The position numbers and the translations under genes are program-made. 63,260 nt of DNA from Pseudoselenomonas ruminantium (GTDB lineage Bacteria > Bacillota > Negativicutes > Selenomonadales > Selenomonadaceae), in NCBI GenBank assembly GCA_015058575.1, contig SVBZ01000023.1:1-63260 (forward strand), in the 5' to 3' direction. The notes below the pieces were generated by a model that saw only the letters and a list, made by a program, of their open reading frames with translations, made no database searches and was not told the origin of the DNA. Of the stretch, positions 25,191 through 34,283 are shown one piece after another (position 1 is the stretch's first letter; each line of letters begins with the position of its first letter).

Positions 25191-26645
25191 TTAGTGACCA
25201 ATGGCAATCCAAAAGAATCCAGCTCGATCATGACCAGTTTTTACACCCGTTTTACTCAACGTATCGCTTGCTACATATCGTTCATCCCCGGCATTACCGT
25301 CTGCGGAGATACTGGATTTGACAAAACTAAACGCCGCAGTTGGAAAACTGATGGGAAACGTTATAGACGAATACCCTGTTGAGGTCTTTGTTACATTTCC
25401 CCACTGCACAATGAACCCGTTAGCAAATTTAACGTATCCATTGGCAGCCAGGGATGCTGCTGTAATACCGCCACTGCCGAGCTTAGCGAGCATAGCCGGT
25501 GTCATAAGCCCATTTGCCGAACTTGTAACTACTCCATACGTCGTATTAGGGGGCACTTGCCAAGTACCATCTTCGCGTAGATAATGTGTAGTACCAGCAG
25601 TTGTGCCGGGCTTGGGCACTAATCCTGCTGCTGCGCTAGCACCAGATTTCACGAAAGTGCTATATGTATGGTCTGGCGGCACTTGCCAAGTGCCATCTTC
25701 ACGCAGGTATTTTGTTGTACCAGCAGTTGTTGATGGCGCTGGCACTAGCCCAGCTTTTGCGCCACTACCGGATTTTACAAAGTTGCTGTAAGTGGTATTG
25801 ACTGTCGGCGGTGTATAGCCTAATGCGTTTATTACATCCGTTTTGGTCAGGGAAATCGTTCCATTATTATTCGTAATATTACTTCCTGTTTTTACGCCGC
25901 CCAGCACACTTGCGGATGCTGCAGGAAGAGTATATACATAAGATATCTTCTTTATAGTCCACTTTACCGAGCCATCGGTTATGGTCGCCCCAACCGTCGG
26001 AATTGAAATCTCAAGAGGTCCTGCTGATGTAGTACCAGGGGTTGAGCACTCCAAATACATTTTTGCCCCTAACCCAGGCAAGAATACTACATCATCTTCT
26101 TTATATGAGGTTGACTGCTGACGAATGAATTTTCCGTATATGTCTTTATGAGATTCGTAAGAGCCGTCATGGTCTGTCATATCCTCTACCGTTAGATATG
26201 CAGCGCTATCAACTTGAATTTGAACATCCGAAGCATTACCAGTAACAATGTAGACATCCATAATCTGGTCATCAATCGGGCGACTTTTATCGGGAATGAA
26301 GTCAACATAGTTACCGCCATTCGTGTAAGCGTACAATGTTTCGACGCCATCAGCTCCAGCCTTGGCAAATATGCCAACTTCACGGGCGAAAAAGCCCGCT
26401 TCCAACCCGCTATTGCCTACGGCAAAGCGAAGTTTTGCCTGGCCGTTATCCGTCGATCCCGAACTAAGTGGCACATTCATTTTGGGAGAGATGAGCGCCG
26501 TCAGTGTTGATATGCTCTGGCCTGTTGCCAGATTACCATCACCAAGTTCGACTTTTGTGAAAATCAAAGCCTTTCCCGAGGCAAGCGATTCTGCAAGTAA
26601 GTCTTGCCCGGCATTGGTAAGGGTTGTATTAGGATAATTACTCAT
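25191..26645 (-). CDS. Phage tail fibre with invertible C-terminus
   Basis: 484 residues. The N-terminal part (about 1-160) is a tail-collar-type fibre domain of Mu/P2-like phages (LTNAGQDLLAESLASGKALIFTKVELGDG). The shaft has two copies of a 40-residue repeat containing TTKYLREDGTWQVPP or TTHYLREDGTWQVPP. The last 67 residues, after the inverted repeat, form the receptor-binding tip, and an alternative tip lies on the other strand. The two convergent stop codons touch at 25188-25193. It overlaps the upstream tail gene by eight bases. Confidence 0.9.
   Translation of the reverse strand: MSNYPNTTLTNAGQDLLAESLASGKALIFTKVELGDGNLATGQSISTLTALISPKMNVPLSSGSTDNGQAKLRFAVGNSGLEAGFFAREVGIFAKAGADGVETLYAYTNGGNYVDFIPDKSRPIDDQIMDVYIVTGNASDVQIQVDSAAYLTVEDMTDHDGSYESHKDIYGKFIRQQSTSYKEDDVVFLPGLGAKMYLECSTPGTTSAGPLEISIPTVGATITDGSVKWTIKKISYVYTLPAASASVLGGVKTGSNITNNNGTISLTKTDVINALGYTPPTVNTTYSNFVKSGSGAKAGLVPAPSTTAGTTKYLREDGTWQVPPDHTYSTFVKSGASAAAGLVPKPGTTAGTTHYLREDGTWQVPPNTTYGVVTSSANGLMTPAMLAKLGSGGITAASLAANGYVKFANGFIVQWGNVTKTSTGYSSITFPISFPTAAFSFVKSSISADGNAGDERYVASDTLSKTGVKTGHDRAGFFWIAIGH
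25395..25457 (-). repeat. Right 63-bp inverted repeat of the invertible fibre cassette
   Basis: Perfect inverse of 24918-24980. It codes for the last constant residues of the tail fibre before the variable C-terminus, so the frame is preserved after inversion. The inner dyad is at 25418-25434. Confidence 0.9.
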
Positions 26646-27285
26646 TTACTGTTCCTCCAATCGTTATATGTTTATAGGTATAGACGAGACCCGCATGATA
26701 ATTATTTACCGGATAATCTCCTGCGAGATGTGGGTCCTTACTTGCTTCAATGGTTGTTTTATGCGTAATCTGAACCATACATCCTAAATAAAGTTTCTGC
26801 TGAACGGATTTCGTGTTGCTGATATTGATGGTCAGATTGGCAGGGGCAATCACCCGAGCCAGCCGACGAACTGCTGCATTCTTCCCCATGGCCGTGGCCG
26901 CCAAATCCAGCCACTGTTCATATTCATCAGTGTTAAGCCGTTCCGTTACCTGTCCCTTTCCATAAATACCATCCAGCATATTTTGAAAGCTTCGGAAGGT
27001 ATACGGCAAAGTAGAGTTGATTTTTGTGAGAATCCTCTTTTTCCTCGCATCCAGCGTATCCGTACGCAGGGAATGCAGGTTCAGCATATCCTCCCAACGG
27101 GTGGCGCCATCTTTATCGAGGTCATACACGAAGGTATTGGCCATCTGCTTGATAAGCGCTTGCCAGTTGAGCTTTAATTCCGGGTTAATTGCCCCGGCCA
27201 ACGCCTTGAACTCCTTGGCATTGGCTAGGACATCGGGAAAATATCTCTCAATGCGCACTTCGCGTGGATTCAAGTCAAGCGCCAT
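26638..27285 (-). CDS. Baseplate/tail protein, YmfQ (DUF2313) family
   Basis: 215 residues. The pattern of an N-terminal helix region, then a TLDARKKRILTKINSTLPYTFRSFQNMLD-like core and a C-terminal ITHKT block matches the DUF2313 proteins encoded between gp47/J and the tail fibre in Mu-like and PBSX-like phages; they link baseplate wedges to fibres. Overlaps both neighbours by about 10 bases. Confidence 0.82.
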   Translation of the reverse strand: MALDLNPREVRIERYFPDVLANAKEFKALAGAINPELKLNWQALIKQMANTFVYDLDKDGATRWEDMLNLHSLRTDTLDARKKRILTKINSTLPYTFRSFQNMLDGIYGKGQVTERLNTDEYEQWLDLAATAMGKNAAVRRLARVIAPANLTINISNTKSVQQKLYLGCMVQITHKTTIEASKDPHLAGDYPVNNYHAGLVYTYKHITIGGTVNE

Positions 27286-28372
27286 CTGTTACCCCCCCTC
27301 TCACTGCCAGCTCATCAACGCCCAGCGTAAGATTCTCCTCGGCCCCATTCAGCGTGGTGTGCTCGATATCGGTAATGCCGCTGATGGCCAGAATACGGGT
27401 TTCAACCTGTGATATTCTGACTACCAGCCCAGAATTGCTTACCTGGTCTGTCGTGGCTACCTGTGTATTCTGCCACGTAGTATTAAGCTCCTTAAAATAG
27501 TCATCAATAACCTTCTCAATAGATTCCTGGTAATCCTCAAAGGAACCAGCGGAGTAGGTCAAGTGGAGCCCGATATTGATGGCTGAGTTAACGGCCCCTG
27601 CCACAGTTACAACATGACCAATCGGGGCTATGCCAACGCCCTCCCCCTGATGCCCTTCCGGGTCAATAATATTCTGCGTGCTGCTGATAAATTCTGCGGT
27701 GGGCGGCTCGAACTCTGAGGTCATGAACACCACTTTGACCGTGCCGCCGCCATTCCAGACGGGATAAACTTTTACGCCGCCAATACCCTCAATGGCATTG
27801 ACTTTCTCCCTGTAATCGGCGATATTACCGCCATACGCTTGGCTGTCAAAGCTTGCAAGGTATCTTGACCGGAAAACTTCTGTGTCCTCCTCATCCTCAC
27901 CAGGGATTGTAACCTCCACGAGCTCCGCCGTCTGCAAACCTGCAATGTAATCAATGGGCAGCAGTGTCCCTGCCGGAACATTACCGACGACACCCGCAGT
28001 TTCACAACGCATCAGATAAGCCCCCGCCGTTACCTTCTCGATTACCACATAGTTCAAATCATCATAAGAGAATCTGGTATCTATAGGGATCTCTAAACTT
28101 TTCGGCGTAAAGACTGCCTTTACCACTGCGTAAGTTGCAGTATGAGGTGCCAGCCCGCGTTCCTTTGCCCGTTCGATAAGGTATTCCCTGTCTGCTGTAT
28201 CGCCAAAAGTATTCCTCAAGAAGTAAGCACACATGGCATACAGCAGCATCACTTCAATGGAGGCAGGCGCGCAAGCATCGTGGATGATGCTGCCCTCGCG
28301 CTTGTCGAGATCTCCAGAGACCGTTGAGAGCATCCGTTTCAGGATAACTTCTTGCGTCTGGTCTTCATACAT
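27275..28372 (-). CDS. Baseplate J/gp47-family protein
   Basis: 365 residues of the baseplate J-like family: an N-terminal segment about loading (LDKREGSIIHDACAPASIE), the DREYLIERAKERGL motif, then GEDEEDTEVFRSRYL and the EGIGGVKVYPVWNGGGTVKVVFM core. It builds the baseplate wedge of contractile tails. Overlaps the next gene by 11 bases. Confidence 0.92.
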   Translation of the reverse strand: MYEDQTQEVILKRMLSTVSGDLDKREGSIIHDACAPASIEVMLLYAMCAYFLRNTFGDTADREYLIERAKERGLAPHTATYAVVKAVFTPKSLEIPIDTRFSYDDLNYVVIEKVTAGAYLMRCETAGVVGNVPAGTLLPIDYIAGLQTAELVEVTIPGEDEEDTEVFRSRYLASFDSQAYGGNIADYREKVNAIEGIGGVKVYPVWNGGGTVKVVFMTSEFEPPTAEFISSTQNIIDPEGHQGEGVGIAPIGHVVTVAGAVNSAINIGLHLTYSAGSFEDYQESIEKVIDDYFKELNTTWQNTQVATTDQVSNSGLVVRISQVETRILAISGITDIEHTTLNGAEENLTLGVDELAVRGGVTDGA

Positions 28373-28810
28373 TTATATCGCCACCCCCTTCTGCATTTCA
28401 ATTTCTCCATAAATCGACTGAATCTTGAACTTCGCAAGCACATCGCCACGCCTCCCCTGGGCGTTGGCCCGCACATAACTAATGTCGAAGTCAGTAACAT
28501 CGTTGATGCGGTCATCCTGCACCAACGCCTCAGTGATCCGGCGCGGGATTTCGGACAGGACATACGGTATCGGCTTGCCAAACAAATCCTGCAGTTCCAC
28601 GCCGTAATTCCAGCTGTATATTACATGCTTATATCGCTCTGTATTCAGTATCTTATATGCGGCCTGCTGCACGGCTGTCAACTTGTCCTCAATAGCCCCC
28701 AGCACCTGTTCATCAGCAATTCGCATTTTATAGGTCTTATTGGGCTGAATCTCAGCTGTTTCGATCGTAGTCCCAGTATCGCTTACACTGGTATCAGGTA
28801 ATAGTGCCAC
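28373..28810 (-). CDS. Baseplate wedge protein, DUF2634 (XkdS-like)
   Basis: 145 residues matching XkdS/gp25-like wedge proteins: KTYKMRIADEQVLGAIEDKLTAVQQAAYKIL and a YSWNYGVELQDLFGKP motif, then a C-terminal strand ending GEIEMQKGVAI. Position between gp47 and DUF2577 is conserved in PBSX-like phages. Confidence 0.85.
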   Translation of the reverse strand: MALLPDTSVSDTGTTIETAEIQPNKTYKMRIADEQVLGAIEDKLTAVQQAAYKILNTERYKHVIYSWNYGVELQDLFGKPIPYVLSEIPRRITEALVQDDRINDVTDFDISYVRANAQGRRGDVLAKFKIQSIYGEIEMQKGVAI

Positions 28811-28816
28811 AAAGCA

Positions 28817-29227
28817 TCACCCCCATTGCCCGCTAAGATCCGTGTGATCGCGATTTCTTGAAACCACAAGAAAACTCTGTCCGCCGGCTTGCCGCAATAA
28901 AATAACGGTCTCCCCTACGTGAAGGCCGTTATAGACAGTAATGCGTTTTCGTCCCTTATAATCGTGATTGTGGCCGGCGAACTCCGCGTATCCGCCGCCT
29001 CCGGCTCTGTTCTCTGTGGTGTGGCTCACTTCGATGTCCACGTTGTAATCCCGAACTGCATCCGTAAGCTCCAGGAATTCCTCGGGCACAACGTCCTTCT
29101 GTTCAACACGAATCGTAAGCGGATCGACACCAATGACCTCACCAAGGCACCAATCAGCGGGGTCGCCTGCAGCAGTTGTCTGCTTTGTCATCCGCTGAAG
29201 GGTTTGCAGTAAATTTGCACCGCTCAT
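28817..29227 (-). CDS. Baseplate protein, DUF2577 (XkdR-like)
   Basis: 136 residues beginning MSGANLLQTLQRM, with an OB-like strand region (GEVIGVDPLTIRVEQKDVVPEEFLEL) and a C-terminal LRQAGGQSFLVVSR segment. It matches XkdR-type proteins that form part of the hub. Overlaps the hub gene by four bases. Confidence 0.82.
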   Translation of the reverse strand: MSGANLLQTLQRMTKQTTAAGDPADWCLGEVIGVDPLTIRVEQKDVVPEEFLELTDAVRDYNVDIEVSHTTENRAGGGGYAEFAGHNHDYKGRKRITVYNGLHVGETVILLRQAGGQSFLVVSRNRDHTDLSGQWG

Positions 29228-30267
29228 CCAGTAATTATGTCTCCTTTCACTGTAAGATCCATCGTATGCAGGCCATTTTCAAATTTATGCTTTGCCGTTT
29301 CCACGATGACCTGCTTGGTAATTTTTACATCTCCAAGATTAAGGTCAACATAAAGCATAGAACCCGCACGAACCCGCAAATCACCGAAAGCCCCTCGGAT
29401 GGACAGCGTCCTCTTCACCCGATTATGGAGCTTCAGCTTGGTATCGGCCATCTGGGCAAAGTTCATCGCCTTCTTGGGATTGACGGATTCCGTCAGCTGC
29501 AGAACGCCCCAGCGCTTGATATTGGCACTGTCTTTGGACATCCATACATCCCTTTTGCCGGTCTCCTTATTGTCGTAGTAGAGCTTTACCTGATTGTAGG
29601 TATCCTTATCAATATCCGATGTATAGGAGTAGTCCTGTGCAGTCTCAGCGTCGATGAGGATATCCACCTGCATATCCTGCAGGTCCTTAAGCTTCAGCTC
29701 CCCGAAGTCGTCAAAGAACGCATACAGCTTGCCGGTGTTCTCTGTCGTCATATCCAGCGTGGTCTGAATAATATCCATGAGCGTCTTATTGGCGCCACGG
29801 AATTTTGGGATAACATAACCGGTATCGGCCATGTCTCCCTTCTCTTTCCCCACCTTCAGCTGAAAATCATCAGCGATTTGCTGGATGATGTCGCTGGCTT
29901 TCTTGTTGACGAAGTTGTATATGTCCTTGTTCTTCAAGTACCTAATCTGGTCATAAGCAGTGACCGAGATAATACCATCCCTGCTCCGCTTCTTGATGAA
30001 CACGTAACCATAAAAGAAATTGGTGCCACCAAAATTGGCCTGCACCTCATCGCCCTCATGGAAATTGAGCGTTTCATCCGCTAGTACATTAAAGGTGAGT
30101 TTCCCGGGGCTGCCCTTCCAAGTTAAATCCCAGGTTACTCCCTCCTGCACTGCTGGCCAGTAGTACTTATCGTTTTCCTTGTCATGGATAATCAACTGCA
30201 TTTCCTGCTGCGTGGCAGAAACTGCAGCCCCCATGGACGGTTGTTGTGTGGACATGAAATCAGCCAA
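29224..30267 (-). CDS. Baseplate hub protein, XkdQ/gp27-like
   Basis: 347 residues. The N-terminal barrel (EGVTWDLTWKGSPGKLTFNVLAD, FHEGDEVQANFGGTNFFYGYVF) and the AYDQIRYLKNKDIYNF motif identify the XkdQ/late control D family, which forms the trimeric hub under the tube. The frame begins at 30267; a start 4 codons in (ATG) is also possible. Confidence 0.85.
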   Translation of the reverse strand: MADFMSTQQPSMGAAVSATQQEMQLIIHDKENDKYYWPAVQEGVTWDLTWKGSPGKLTFNVLADETLNFHEGDEVQANFGGTNFFYGYVFIKKRSRDGIISVTAYDQIRYLKNKDIYNFVNKKASDIIQQIADDFQLKVGKEKGDMADTGYVIPKFRGANKTLMDIIQTTLDMTTENTGKLYAFFDDFGELKLKDLQDMQVDILIDAETAQDYSYTSDIDKDTYNQVKLYYDNKETGKRDVWMSKDSANIKRWGVLQLTESVNPKKAMNFAQMADTKLKLHNRVKRTLSIRGAFGDLRVRAGSMLYVDLNLGDVKITKQVIVETAKHKFENGLHTMDLTVKGDIITG

Positions 30268-30967
30268 GGTGCATCACCGTCCCCGGAATCATCGTTGCGC
30301 AGGGGTTCGTTATCCCGTTGGCCCCCATCACCGCACGCCAGTCAAGAGAACCATTGGAAACGCCTTTGACCGCTTCCCAGATGGACTTCTCATTTCGGAT
30401 CCGCATAGCCGCAGGGATTGTTTTTCCAATCGCGGGGCGGGTCTCTTTGACCGTCAAATGCTTCTTGCCGTCCTTATCCGTGGTAACCTCGCACTCTTTC
30501 GTGCCATAAGGCTTGTACTGCTTGAACTTCAAAGGGCAGGTAACATCGAGCCCGTCCTTGGCGTCCTCGTTAATGCTGTAATCTTCCAAGGTTACATACA
30601 TATTAGTGTCAAAGAGCATCGAAAACGCTCCGGACATCCGGCAGATAACCAATTGCAGTGGGTATTGATTTTCTTTGGCCTGTTTGAACTTATCCAAGAA
30701 GTAGGATGCCTTCTTGAAGCTGAAACTGTTCCCCAGAAAACTGCTAGTCAGTGAGTCAACCAGCGAGGTATCATAATCGGCAAAAGGATAACTTTTATTG
30801 GGGAGCCGGGCATCAAAAGAAATCTCTGTTAGCCCCGGCTGTTTGATGATGTTCACTTCGCCCTCATTGATGAGGGCTACCGTCTTATTCTTTCCTTTGA
30901 CCTTGATGGACATTTTTGCTGGCGGGATCGGCAGCATGACAGAATCTACGAAAAAGTAGTAGCTCAT
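30260..30967 (-). CDS. Tail protein with C-terminal LysM domain, XkdP-like
   Basis: 235 residues. An N-terminal strand-rich domain (LPIPPAKMSIKVKGKNKTVALINEGEVNIIK) is followed by a LysM-like C-terminus (RNEKSIWEAVKGVSNGSLDWRAVMGANGI). XkdP-type proteins link the tape measure to the hub and may touch peptidoglycan. Overlaps both neighbours. Confidence 0.85.
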   Translation of the reverse strand: MSYYFFVDSVMLPIPPAKMSIKVKGKNKTVALINEGEVNIIKQPGLTEISFDARLPNKSYPFADYDTSLVDSLTSSFLGNSFSFKKASYFLDKFKQAKENQYPLQLVICRMSGAFSMLFDTNMYVTLEDYSINEDAKDGLDVTCPLKFKQYKPYGTKECEVTTDKDGKKHLTVKETRPAIGKTIPAAMRIRNEKSIWEAVKGVSNGSLDWRAVMGANGITNPCATMIPGTVMHLG

Positions 30968-33054
30968 GTCGGATGCACCTCCTCAGCACCGGCCTTCATG
31001 GCCTCAATCAAGCTATCATTCAGATAAGTCATCATGCCGTCTACATCAACACCGCTAGAAATATTGTTATTGATGCCGCCCATGTCAATTTTGACCTCTG
31101 CTGTCGTGTAACGGTTGATGGCCTCCTGCGTGGCCATCTCACGCAGGTACTTCAAATCCTCTCCCTCAATATCCATGGCATCCGCCATGCGACCGGTGTT
31201 TCCTGCTGTATCCTTGGCCGCCTTACTGCCTTCATCCGGGACGCCTCCGCCAGTGCCGCCATAGGCAGCCCCCGGATAACCACCGACGCCTCCAGCAGAA
31301 CCTGTCATATCCGGCATACTAACCGTGGGGATGTAGTCGTGGATGTCAAAGTTCTGAACAAAGTCACCAGCAGCTTTGCTCCATGCGCCTGCATCCGCAC
31401 GATAGCTGATTTCTCCAACCTGCCCAATACTGGTACCGAACAGGCTATTTATTCCTTCAGCTGCCTTGTTAATCATCTTAATCAGGCCATTGATTTTATC
31501 AATCATGAAGTTTACAGCATTGGCAACTATGCCAGCCATTGTGCTAAAGGCACTTGCTAAAGCATTACGCAGGCTGTAAGTATGGAGCGACCATGCGGCA
31601 AATACGCCAATGGCCACAGCCACCAGGGCGATAACCACGCCAATGGGGTTCAAGGACATAACGATATTCAATAACATCCATGCACCACGCAGGCCATTAG
31701 TGACCATGGTCCATGCTGATGTCAGGGCAATGGCAATCGTTGTTCTGAGGTTGAGCAATGCCAGAATAGCCTCTTTGGCATATCCTGCGGCTACCATGCC
31801 CCATTCAACCAGCGTTGCCGCCGCAACGGAAAGCACATAGCCATCCACCAATAGGTTTGTTGCAATCCAGTAACCTGCATATATGGCGAGGCCTGCCATG
31901 CCGATTTCGAGAAACTCTTCCATGTACTGGCCCGCAATCTGGAAACCTGCACCAAGCCACGAGCCCACATAACTGCCGACCTCCCCGATTACACCAGCCA
32001 GCCACTGCATATTATTGATTAAGCCGCTGACGGCATTGGCCGCCACAACAAGACCAGCAACAACCAATTCCGAAAATCTTTGAGCACCGGGGCTGTTTGC
32101 CAGCTCGTTGATTTTTATCAAGGCAGGAGCAAAGGCTTTCTGCCCCGCATTTTCAATCTGCTGCCACCGCTGGCCCCAAGTTGTGCCCATAGATTGAAAC
32201 TGGCTGTCAATTTCTCCCATATTCGTGAGGATTGCATTTTTCAGAATGTCTGCGGTAATTTCACCTTGACTAGAAATCTCTTTTAGCTTGCCAGGATCAA
32301 TCTGCATATACTTGGCCACCATCTGCTCAATGAGCGGGGCCGCTTCGGCGATGGAACGGAATTCATCACCCTGCAATTTCCCAGAACCGAGTGCCTGCGT
32401 CAACTGGAGGAGCGCATCCTTCTGCTGCTCGATGCCAGTACCACCAATAACGAAAAGCTTCTGAATTCCTTCCATGAAAGGTACGACTTCCTTCGGATCG
32501 GGGAATGCTTTCTTGGCTGTCATGGCTATCTTGGATACCGAATCTGCCATTTGGTCATAACTGCCGCGGGCCCTTTGAGCGGAACTGTATATCAGTTCAT
32601 TAAGCTCTGCAGCCTTTTGGGCGCCACCAGCCACCAAGCGCAGTCGGGCCATGATTCCCGCATAGGCATCACTGGCTTTTATCAAACGCCCCGGCAATTC
32701 TCCCAGTTGCGAAAGAACCGCCATAAACGCATTTGCCGCCACTGTGGCGATAGCAAACTGCCCGGCTACTCCCGACATAGCCTCACGTAGACCGCTAAAG
32801 GCTCCGCTTCCTGCTGTACGCAGTTTACCGCTTAGATTGGTAACCATACTGCCCAAACGGCCAACGGGGCCCATTGCCATTTCCACGCCGTTTGCTATAC
32901 CCATGGACCCTTGCTCTGCCGCAGCTTCCATACGTGTTGCTGCACCTGCCGCACGATTGAACTGTCCAATGGTTTTGTCCACATTGCGGCCAATTTTGCC
33001 CAGCACCGGTGAAACACCATCTGCCAAAGATATAGCCTGCTGTATCGTAGCCAT
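30964..33054 (-). CDS. Tape measure protein
   Basis: About 696 residues, the longest tail gene. The N-terminal tape-measure domain (ASDAYAGIMARLRLVAGG, QLTQALGSGKLQGDEFRSIAEAAPLI) is followed by hydrophobic segments (about 340-530) that may form the ejection channel and a glycine-rich C-terminus. Its length sets the tail length. The start at 33054 has AAAGGAGG six bases upstream. Confidence 0.92.
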   Translation of the reverse strand: MATIQQAISLADGVSPVLGKIGRNVDKTIGQFNRAAGAATRMEAAAEQGSMGIANGVEMAMGPVGRLGSMVTNLSGKLRTAGSGAFSGLREAMSGVAGQFAIATVAANAFMAVLSQLGELPGRLIKASDAYAGIMARLRLVAGGAQKAAELNELIYSSAQRARGSYDQMADSVSKIAMTAKKAFPDPKEVVPFMEGIQKLFVIGGTGIEQQKDALLQLTQALGSGKLQGDEFRSIAEAAPLIEQMVAKYMQIDPGKLKEISSQGEITADILKNAILTNMGEIDSQFQSMGTTWGQRWQQIENAGQKAFAPALIKINELANSPGAQRFSELVVAGLVVAANAVSGLINNMQWLAGVIGEVGSYVGSWLGAGFQIAGQYMEEFLEIGMAGLAIYAGYWIATNLLVDGYVLSVAAATLVEWGMVAAGYAKEAILALLNLRTTIAIALTSAWTMVTNGLRGAWMLLNIVMSLNPIGVVIALVAVAIGVFAAWSLHTYSLRNALASAFSTMAGIVANAVNFMIDKINGLIKMINKAAEGINSLFGTSIGQVGEISYRADAGAWSKAAGDFVQNFDIHDYIPTVSMPDMTGSAGGVGGYPGAAYGGTGGGVPDEGSKAAKDTAGNTGRMADAMDIEGEDLKYLREMATQEAINRYTTAEVKIDMGGINNNISSGVDVDGMMTYLNDSLIEAMKAGAEEVHPT

Positions 33055-33118
33055 ACACATCCTCCTTTCTATCATTTTGAGCAAAAGAATAAGCCCCCAA
33101 CCGATGAGAGCTTATCTT

Positions 33119-33726
33119 TTACTTTTTCCGCCGTTTGGCCTTCTTGGCCTCTTCCTTATCCTTCTTCAGCTTGACAGCAATCGCCGCAAAGACGAAAGCA
33201 CGCTCGGGTTCAGGAAGGCCAAAGAGCTTACTGGGCGGCCAATGGAACTTGTGGAGAGCATAATATGCGATATTCGCATAAAAGTCGTCTCCCTCGATTA
33301 GTTTTTTGCTTTCTTGATTTTCTCGTCCATGCCGATATCAAAGGAATTGGCCTGCATAACGGCGCTGAACAAATCCTGATATTCGCCAGGCGTAAGCATC
33401 TTCTTGACCAAATCAGCGGCGCCCACAGCACTATACGAGGATTGGAGCTGTTCGCTATTGAGATTCGGATACTTCACGCAGGCGCAGATAAGCTCTGCTG
33501 CATACGCTTCCTGGTCTACCCGCATACGAGTCTCGCGGGTGCCCGGAACAAACTGTTTACGTCTGCACCGGTTCGTAAGTGCCTCATTCTCATCATTCGT
33601 GATGGGAGAGATTTTCCAAGGCACCGGTTTTCCGCCGGACACAAAGCGGGGCGATGCCACATACTCAATCTCATCTGCTTTGATTGCATTTTCCAGCAGG
33701 AACGCCTGCAGATTTTCTTCAGCCAT
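33119..33726 (-). CDS. Tail assembly chaperone GT-type fusion made by -1 frameshift
   Basis: At the 3' end of the XkdN-like gene the codons GCA AAA AAC form the classical A-AAA-AAC slippery heptamer (33307-33301), immediately before the TAA. A -1 shift there continues into an open frame of 60 codons (starting LIEGDDFYANIAYYALHKF, ending in a lysine-rich tail KKAKRRKK) that stops at 33119. This frame has no start codon or ribosome site of its own but clearly codes protein. The arrangement equals lambda gpG-gpGT: the short and long chaperones wrap the tape measure gene product. Confidence 0.85.
33298..33726 (-). CDS. Tail assembly chaperone, XkdN-like (short form)
   Basis: 142 residues, mostly helical, matching XkdN proteins located between tube and tape measure genes. 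It contains GTRETRMRVDQEAYAAELICACVKYPNLNSEQLQSSY. Zero-frame product of the frameshifting pair. Confidence 0.85.
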   Translation of the reverse strand: MAEENLQAFLLENAIKADEIEYVASPRFVSGGKPVPWKISPITNDENEALTNRCRRKQFVPGTRETRMRVDQEAYAAELICACVKYPNLNSEQLQSSYSAVGAADLVKKMLTPGEYQDLFSAVMQANSFDIGMDEKIKKAKN

Positions 33727-33739
33727 TTATATATCCTCC

Positions 33740-34225
33740 TTAAACCGACATGCCATCCAACTGGGCGAACTGCTCCGGCTGTTCGATATCTTCAAAGGTA
33801 AAGTCGATATCCTGTTCCAGCCATTCACCATCAGCATCGTAATTAGCTACCACGGCACTGTCAATGTTGCAGTCCTTCAAAATGGTTGTCTGTCGCCCTG
33901 CTGCTGAGGTCGGATCATTATTGGTTATTTGCATATCGAAATAGGTATCCTCGCCCGTGCTCTTGAGTTTGAGCAGCATCTTATCAAAGAGTGCCGTATT
34001 CTTATAGATGGTCATGGAGCCAGTACCGTTAACACTTACAGTTTTATGCCCTTTGGTCATGCGCCCCAGGATAGCCACATCCTGTTTATCTTTTTCCATC
34101 TTGGCTTCAAGATTTTTTGCCTGGAACAGCAAATAGCGGTTGCCATCAATCGTTACAAACGCACTTGCCATTTTGGCGGCAACAACATCTTTTGCCTGCA
34201 TCGTGCGGATTGCATCAATAGCCAT
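33740..34225 (-). CDS. Tail tube protein, DUF2001 (XkdM-like)
   Basis: 161 residues with strand-rich sequence (ASAFVTIDGNRYLLFQAKNLEAKMEKDKQDVAILG) matching XkdM, the major tube protein of PBSX-like contractile tails. Placed between sheath and chaperones as usual. Confidence 0.9.
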   Translation of the reverse strand: MAIDAIRTMQAKDVVAAKMASAFVTIDGNRYLLFQAKNLEAKMEKDKQDVAILGRMTKGHKTVSVNGTGSMTIYKNTALFDKMLLKLKSTGEDTYFDMQITNNDPTSAAGRQTTILKDCNIDSAVVANYDADGEWLEQDIDFTFEDIEQPEQFAQLDGMSV

Positions 34226-34245
34226 GTATGATTCTCCTTTCTAAG

Positions 34246-34270
34246 TAAAAGGACGAGGTTGCCCTCGCCC
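34246..34270 (-). terminator. Hairpin terminator between sheath and tube genes
   Basis: GGGCGAGG and CCTCGTCC (one G-U) close a GCAA tetraloop and are followed by TTTTACTT on the minus strand, 14 bases after the sheath stop. It may set the ratio of head/sheath to later tail transcripts. Confidence 0.6.
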
Positions 34271-34283
34271 AATAATCCAATTA

